Shown: one piece after another, positions 44,301-53,013 of the stretch
How positions within the stretch are numbered: position 1 is the stretch's first letter
How the letters are laid out: the number at the start of each line of letters is the position of its first letter
Source of the DNA: Unio delphinus
Taxonomy: Eukaryota > Mollusca > Bivalvia > Unionida > Unionidae
DNA length: 64,000 nt
Direction: 5' to 3'
NCBI GenBank assembly: GCA_029339505.1
Contig: JAQISU010000094.1
Location: 6,334,001 to 6,398,000 of the forward strand
Notes under the pieces: model-generated
What the model saw: the letters and a program-made list of their open reading frames with translations, nothing else
Told to the model about the DNA's origin: nothing
Database searches by the model: none
Program-made: the position numbers and the translations under genes

Positions 44301-47300
44301 CATATTTTTAAAATCTCTTGTTACTGCAGAGAAATGTTCCTCGATGATGCATGTTGGTGAGGGATAGTGAAAGTCCTCTGTCAGGGTCAGAATTTGTGGA
44401 GATAGAGACAGGAATGTCTTCCTGCCTGCAAATTCTGAATCCTGTTTTGGGATTTCCGTCTCACACATGCACATGTGTGTATGCAAATTCTTTTAGTCTT
44501 AACAAAACGATAATCATATCTGGTGGTCAGTTGCCAATGTTGAGTATTTTGAGAGTGAATGTAGTAGCACATTAGTTGTCATAATTCATATAACTTTTCT
44601 TTTTTTCCATTTCAGTCTAATATTTGAACTACCAGTCAAATGGGAAGGTGATCTGTATGCTTTATTTTGGGTTACCATGGTGACGGATTATGTTTTGAAA
44701 TTCACAGCCATCATATTAAAAGCACTGCTGTCATCAATTCCAAGTTTTCTTCTACCTCAGAAGAGACGGGTAAAATAGCTGTTTCATATTTTAATAATTT
44801 AAATTAATTATAGTGTCAGGGGAGTTAAAAAATAAAGATGTATGAAAAGCAGAAGCAAACTTGAGTATTTATTAAAAGTAATTAGGTACAGAAACCTAAA
44901 TGAATTAAAACAGTGTATATGTGGAACGTGCCGCATTAAATTTTCATGACTTTATGATTTTTGAAAGTTCTGCATTATATTGGACTGTATTGAATATGAG
45001 TCATTTTTCTGCCTACAGAGGTACACTTTAGCCTTTTGTTTTTCTGTGATATTGTCAGTTGCTAAACAGTTTTTCATTCACTGAATTAGTTCTATGTATG
45101 ATCTCGTATCAGCCTAAAATTACTGAGCTATTTAATGCAACATTTTTGCATCAGCTGTCTTACTTCAGGAATTGGGCATTTCTTAGAATGTTGATATGAT
45201 ATTCAGTGATTGATATGGGTTTAAAAAAAATAAAAGTATTGATCATATCTCAATAAATTCAGTTTTAACTAAATTTTGTGCATGCTTCTTTTTTTTCAGG
45301 GTAAATATTACATGTTTATAGAAGTTTTGGTCCAGTTCTACAGATGTATATTACCTATTGTGCCCTGGATACATTTTCTGAAGGATAACCCAAAGTCAGG
45401 AAGAGCAATCCTGGCCATCATCCTCAGTATTGTATATTTGATTGCAAAGGTAAAAAAATCATTTATTTTTAAAGCTTTACAAATGGTATGTTGAATTCAT
45501 TTATGAGTTGTCCTTTGTTCCATTGCAGAATATTCCTTGAAGAAAAAAAACAATTTTGTTTAAACATCTAATAGATACAGAATTTTGTATTGAAAATGAT
45601 CCATACATGTTCTATCCAAAATTGATACCTCTTAAAAATGCTCTCCCTTTGACTGTAAGGCATAAGGAAGTGCAAGTACCCATATGTACGTTATTTTGAA
45701 ATGAATGAAAGTCATCTTGTAAACTTTTTACAATCTTTGATTTTTAGTGATATTGAAATTTTTTGAGTAAAGACAATTCAGTGTTTGTTTTTTTCTTCAA
45801 CAGAAATAAACACAAATCTTTGATAAACACTTCCTTGTGTGTCAAAATCCTCATTCATGGTGAAAATATACGTTATAGAATACAACTTTTATGCCGTTGC
45901 ATTATTTCTGGAGTGGTCATGTACTGTTCTGCATGTCTCTCTATCTCATCACATTACCATATTTGCCGTGTATATATGGACACTATAAAAAAATTTTTTT
46001 CCTGAGCTATAACTTATGGTGAAACTTTTTTCACCCAGGTCATATGTCCCAAGACAGAAACTAAATAAATTTGCATTGAATTTGTGCCCCCCCCCCCCCC
46101 CCCCCCCGCCCCCGCACATTGCATTAAAATAGATAAACGCTTATTTGACAATAAAAAGAAACTAACCTTGTATTGTTATCATTTAATCCTTTTGTTTCAT
46201 CATGAGCATTAAAGATTAAAATATATCCACTAGGCTTCCATACTCTAGCATGTATTAATTGTGTCCAACTATAACTGACACATTGGTCATTGACATGAAC
46301 ATTGAGAAACAAAATTGTGCTCAAAGATTTAAATATGTTATCCAGCTGAAAACTGGATCCAACAAAATTGTAAACAAGAGGGAAATAATCAGCAGATATT
46401 TCTCTAAGACAGCTGTTATTCTTGCATGACATGGCATTAGGTGTAAAGTAACCAAGATTTAATTATGTCCAGGTAAACCATATGACAGTATCTTGCAAAT
46501 AAGAATCATTATTTGAAAAAACATTCACTTGAGTGCAAGTGACAATTTTTTCAGTAGCACTCTTGTTTGGTAGCACGGGTTACATAAGTATCATTAAAGC
46601 AAGTTATTATGTACATTATTTACTCGCACTTCACTTCAAAGTTGGTGTGAGACTTTACAGTTTGGTTTTGCATTAAGAATATGGTGCTCCAGTATGGTAT
46701 TCACCTTTTCAAATTTGATGGCTTTATGGCTTCTGTTTGACTTGAAAAGCATTCCATCTATTGCATTATATTGTCTGTACTATAACATTTGTTGTTGTTG
46801 TTGTGGGGCTTAACGCCATTTTTAAGCACAGGATAGGCTATGCATGGCCGCCAGTATTAATGGTAGAGGAAGAATCCAGGAAAACCTTAGGAAGGACCAC
46901 CGCCCACGAGAAGCTACTGGCAAACTTTCTCACATACCCACATTAGTCGAATCCTAGACTCTAACCTATGCAGACAGAGGTGAGATGGCAGTGATTTGTA
47001 ATGAAGAGCGCTTTAGACCACTCTGGCGCCCACTTTAACATTTGAACAACTCACTGGATTCAAGCCACATTTGGCACAAGACTTTAAATTAAAAAGACCT
47101 AGAGCAAGCATGATCTTCACAATTTTTCAGCTAAATTTAAGAGACTTATGGCCATGTTTGGTGTTGAATTTTTCCCTTTATTTGCATCAGAATTTTGTTT
47201 TTATGCTGTTTAAAACCTGCATAAACTGAAACCAGCTTTGGTTTAAAGTTTTAAATAAAAAGACCTAGGTCAAGATTGACTTTTACAATTTTCTGATTAC

Positions 47301-48707
47301 ATTTTTTTATACTTGAAACTTTACCATCCACATGTATCATATTGAAAGGTCATCCTTATTGTGTTGTAAAAATGCTAAATAATAAAGTAAAATTTGAACA
47401 TTGCTCTTAAATGTCCATGGTGGTTTTATTATATTGTAACTCATATTGAAGTTGACCTGTCAACAACTGTCAATCATTTACTCTTTTATCATAATTCCAG
47501 AGGATGCTTGATCTGAGATTATTTTGAGTTAGTAATGTTGGTCTTTTTGTTTATGCTGCAGCTGACCGAACACTGACACTTGGAAATATGCCTATATATT
47601 TTGTTATAATCCATCATGATATAACATTATATTATAATCCATCATGATATAACATTATATTATAATCCATCATGATATAACATTATATTATAATCCATCA
47701 TGATATAACATTATATTATAATCCATTATGATATAACATTATATTATAATCCATCATGATATAACATTATATTATAATCCATCATGATATAACATTATAT
47801 TATAATCCATTATGATATAACATTATATTATAATCCATTATGATATAACATTATATTATAATCCATCATGATATAACATTATATTATAATCCATCATGAT
47901 ATAACATTTCCAGTTTTTGCTTTAGATTTGCAAATGTATTAGCAAATACTAAGAGGTGTTTGTGCATTATGTATGGTCCATTCATATTTTCACCTGAAAA
48001 ATCTTTTTCATTAAAAAGGTTTTAACCAATGTGCAGAGTTAATTGATAAATCAGTTACTTTTGATTAAAGAATATAAAAGCTTGATACCTGATTTTTCTT
48101 GAATTGTTATTCTTTACTTTTCATACCATTGTGTTTCAGGCTGTAGCTGTTTTCAGCAAATTCAGAGAATTGGCAAATGCATTTTTAAAGCTTAATGTAG
48201 ATGCAGTAAGTACTTATTCCAATTATAAATACTTTGCAGTTTACTCTTTCTAAATTTCTTAATACCTTCCTTCCTTTCTACTTATTTAGTGTTACATGTA
48301 TCAGTAAAAGTTGGTTTTGAAAATTATATCAATTCCTTTATTTCTGTTTTCTTCTTTCAGTATTTTTTTCCATTTATTTTGGTGAATTAAATCTGGAACA
48401 CAACAAGTTTTGTGTTTCTTTGTAATAAACAAGCCTTTTATGTATATACCATTAGTGGTCTTCCACCGTTTTCCATCTTTGAAATTTTTTTGTGGGTAAT
48501 ATAAACAAATAAAATATCAGTATTTTCTAAAACCAATAATGATATCCATTATTTCAGTAAAACCCAACCCTATTCCCAGAAGAATAAAAATACATCAGTA
48601 TATATCACTTAAGTGCCATATGACTGGATGTGGAACTACTTAAATATGTGAAACAAGGGATGCAATTGTTTTTAAGTCTAAGAAGGCTGGTTTTATATAT
48701 ATATATT

Positions 48708-48767
<60 letters not shown>

Positions 48768-51700
48768 TTATATATGTAATGTTTAATGATTCCTATAGTC
48801 TGATTCTGCCTGGTCATAATCAGGTTTGAAATTATAAATCAATAAATGAACTGACAAAACTTTGTCCATCTTTTATCTCATTTGCACTTTTCGTATTTTA
48901 AATTGGTAAGAGTACAAATAAGCAGGGATGTATATTAAGCTATAACTGTCCAAAAGACAGGCTTCTTGATATATTTTCTTTTCTTTCCACCTATTGAATT
49001 TTGGTGGTGTCGAGATGTCAGATAACCCCTCCTAATTTAAACTGGCACTTTCTCTCAATTGAACTTCCTTAGAAAAAAGTCTTATATGGCTTTTTAGTTT
49101 TATGATTGTTACCATCCTGCAAGCCGTGCAAAAAAGAAACAATATGCAAAAAGTAGGTTTACATTATTATCATCATTGCCTTCAAACTCTCTCACTTTTG
49201 ATGTTCAAAAGGTGTTAGGTGTGTACTTGGGCAAGGCATTTATATTTATTGCACTTGCACTAGAATTATTATCTTCATTGCTTTAATACTGTGACACATT
49301 TGATACTGCTCATGATGGGCTTGGGATATAAAATAGTCCTGATGCACTCATCTGAATGTTGCAATAAGCATAAATGAGGTAGGGGCCATGGTATCTCAGT
49401 GGTTAGCTTGCTAAATTCACAAGCTGAAGGGCTTAGGGTCAACTCATGCCATCAGATCAACCCCAGTTGGCTAACATGGAGCTTCCTTGGGCTAGGCATT
49501 TGTATTGCCTCTGTGCTAAAAAAAACCCTTCCTTTCAGTGCATTAATATAACTTGCCCTGCTAATCCAAACCCAAACCTAGATACTGCTTGCATTGAGGT
49601 TAATTTTAAAAGAAATATCCAAAGACTATTCATTTCCAAGATTCATTAAGTGCAGATTTGTGAAACAGTTTCACTTTTAGGTATCACAGTCCTAATTGTT
49701 TTCAGACAGACCTCATTTCTAGTTTTTAAAATAACTTATTATCACCCATCTTTAGCAGGCATGGCATGTACTGTCAAAAGTAAATTCATCCTAGACTGTC
49801 AAACTACAATTATGAAAAAAATGGGATCATTAAATTTCTTTCGAGAGAGGTAACCTGTCCCTCCCATGCTCTTCTCCCCAGTCTAAGACAAAGAAGTACA
49901 AGAAATAAAGAATTATTTTTTAAAGATTATTATAGGATATTAGCTTGATTGGAGAAAATATCACCAGAAAATTGCAAGAATTTCTATTTGAAAAAATTAT
50001 TTATTTTTAAAGGTACCATAGAATTTGAGCTTTATTAACAGCTTCAGTTTTTTCATAATAAACCAGTTACAGCTGAATTTACCTATTATTTTGAATGTTA
50101 AAAACTTTCATTGCACAATAAGCTCTATTTACTTGGCATACTGAATCAATGTCATTATCACATTAAAGGCTTATGGAAACAAACCTACCACCTCTGACAT
50201 AGTTGCAAGGGGAGAGCACTGTGCTATTTGTCAAGAAAACTACAAGGATCCTGTCATGCTCAGTTGTAAGGTGAGTAATTATCCTCTTCTTGCTGCTTCT
50301 GTTGACTTGGATGCTGAAGCAATTAAACTAAAATATAGTGTAACCTTCTTTAAGCATCTATTGACTTTGATGTTGAAGGGGCGTGCGTGTGTAATTTAGA
50401 TTTTTAATGTAGCTTTAAAAAAATTCAGTCATATCGCTGTCTGCAGTGTGGCATTTTATAGTGATGTCTAGCACTGGGGCATCATGCAGCACAAATGTAG
50501 CATGATGTCCCACCCAGTCACATTATCCTGACACTGGGTCGACCAGTCCTAACACTAACCTCTTAATGCTGAGCACCAAGCAAGGCAGCTGTTAGACAAT
50601 TTTAAAGTCTTTGGTATGACTCCAGCCTTCCCGAAAGCCGTCGGTCCGTCGGACATGACCGACAAATTTTTACCTGGACCGACAGTTTGTTAGTCGGCAT
50701 CGGACCGACTGTACGATAGTTTTCTCACTCTGCACCGCTCGAGTGGTCCTTCTTGAATCTAGTTTGTTAAAAAGATTTTCATTGGTTACAAGCTTTTGAG
50801 CAATCCAATCGCTACGCCAGTTATAAACAGTTATGTGGCTAACCTGTCATCATGGCATCGTTGAAATATTACGACGGAGCGAAACCGGGGGGGGGGAAAA
50901 AAAACTATCTTTTGAAAAGTTGAAAGAAAAGAAAAAGGATTATGAAAAACAATGGGTTGAAAGAACCTTTAATGATAAATGGAAAGAAAACAGAGACTGG
51001 TTAATATTTGATGAAATAAAGCAAGTTATGCAGTGTGCCATGTGTCTCAGTTTCTACGGCGAGAAAGCGAGGTCTGATGAAAATTTGCGAAACGCGTTTA
51101 TTGTCGGATGTACAAATTTTAGAATGTCAGCAATAATGATCATGAACTTTCCAAGTCCCACAAAAAAAGCATCAGAGTTTGTTTCAGGCAGACAGAAAAC
51201 TGCTCAGGAAAAACTAGGGTCAGAAGCCGGCAAAGCGCTTTGGCAATTAAAGGCAGCTGAAAGAAGTGGATTAGTGCATTTGTTCAGAAATGCACACGCT
51301 ATAGCCAGAATTAATTGTCCACTATCAGATTATACATGGCTGTGTGAAATTGACAAAGCTAAACAATTAGACATAGGCAGTACATATATTAATGACAAAG
51401 CAGCTGCAGATTTCATACACAGTATAGAACAGAGAAGCAAAAAACTGTCAGTCTTATAGAGTATAATCCATTTTTTGCCTTTATGATGGATGGAAGTACA
51501 GATATCTCAGGAGATGAACAAGAGACCTTGGACATTGAGAAGACTGTTTAGACTAACAAGATGAACTTGAAAATCTTGATAAACTGATCATGTTTACAAC
51601 AGACTGTCAGTGAATTTGACTTAACTTTACTTGATTAACATGTGTTATTTACACTTAGAAAATAGAAAACAAAACTCGTTACAAAATACCTCAATTTTGT

Positions 51701-52940
51701 TATATTTTGTCGGTCTGACAGATTTTTTTCGGTCTGACAGATTTTCAAGTTTTGTCAGACCGAATGTCTGACACTTTTTTTTAGCTTTCGGGAAGTCTGG
51801 ACTCGGTCAGGGATCGAACCACAACCTCCTGCATCCGAGGTGGATGCTCTAACCACTATGCCACCAGAACAGTGCATTGATGATGAAGGAAGAAAACTAA
51901 ATTGTAGTGTAACCTTCCTTAACTACCTGTTGACTGATAATGAAGGAAGAAAACTAAATTGTAGTGTAACCTTCCTTAACTACCTGTTGACTGATAATGA
52001 AGGAAGAAAACTAAAATGTAGTGTAACCTTCCTTAACTACCTGTTGACTGATAATGAAGAAATAAAACTAAAATGTAGTGTAACCTTCCTTAACTACCTG
52101 TTGACTGATAATGAAGGAAGAAAATTAAATTGTAGTGTAACCTTCCTTAGCTACCTGTTGACTGATAATGAAGAAATAAAACTAAAATGTAGTGTAACCT
52201 TCCTTAACTACCTGTTGACTGATAATGAAGGAAGAAAACTAAATTGTAGTGTAACCTTCCTTAGCTACCTGTTGACTGATAATGAAGAAATAAAACTAAA
52301 ATGTAGTGTAACCTTCCTTAACTACCTGTTGACTGATAATGAAGGAAGAAAACTAAATTGTAGTGTAAACTTCCTTAACTACCTGTTGACTGATAATGAA
52401 GGAAGAAAACTAAAATGTAGTGTAACCTGCTTTAACCACCTGTGGATGGGAGGGAAAAAATAGATTTTTAAGGAAGATGACTGGCTAAGAGATGCAGAGG
52501 AGTTAAACCAGCTTAAAGGCCCCCTCTTTGAAGTCACCTGTCTTAGTTAGCATTTGAAAATCTCATAAATTATAATATTCAAGGATCTTTATGGAGTAAA
52601 CTAATGGTGATCAGAGGTCATATTTCTCAAATCTCAAGATTAGATTTGGCTTTATTTTTTTAAAAATTCAATATAAATGAAAATTATAAATTTGCTTGGT
52701 ATGAGAGATGACTGTTGACTGAAGGTGATCATTAAAGTAAGTCTGTGAAAATATACACCTGTTTTAACCATATGCCATATAAGTACTAATTCAGAATAAA
52801 TTGTATCCTTTTTAACCTTATCAACGACTTTGTCTTAAAATGTCATCTTGCCATATGCTACTTTAAATTAAGTTCTGGGTATTTTTAAAAGAAAATATTT
52901 TAAAGCAGGCTAAATTTATTAAAGATCTTATAGTTTCACT

Positions 52941-53013
<73 letters not shown>

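Larger units (their letters stand above)
50415..51868 (-). mobile_element. tRNA-derived SINE, second family, copy 2, split by a hAT element
   Basis: On the minus strand the head lies at 51805-51868: GTTCTGGTGGCATAGTGG (A box TGGCATAGTGGTTAGAGC) and the B box GGTTCGATCCC. The remainder lies at 50415-50622 and matches the 3' domain of the copy at 40663 (CACTATAAAATGCCACACTG on minus). The break falls at GACTC, duplicated by the nested insertion at 50623-51799. The SINE itself lies inside the 57-bp minisatellite. Confidence 0.88.

Noticed and set aside
44280..44575. Three overlapping ORFs just before exon c
   Set aside because: They occur on both strands in different frames, with no splice or domain support. 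Intron of the RNFT-like gene.
49385..49450. Functional tRNA gene
   Set aside because: The A-box and B-box-like words are present but I could not form a full cloverleaf. The following sequence fits a SINE body.
50833..51459. Host gene nested in the RNFT-like intron
   Set aside because: The frame is bounded by transposon ends and a target duplication, contains frameshifts and lacks the catalytic end. It is a dead hAT transposase.
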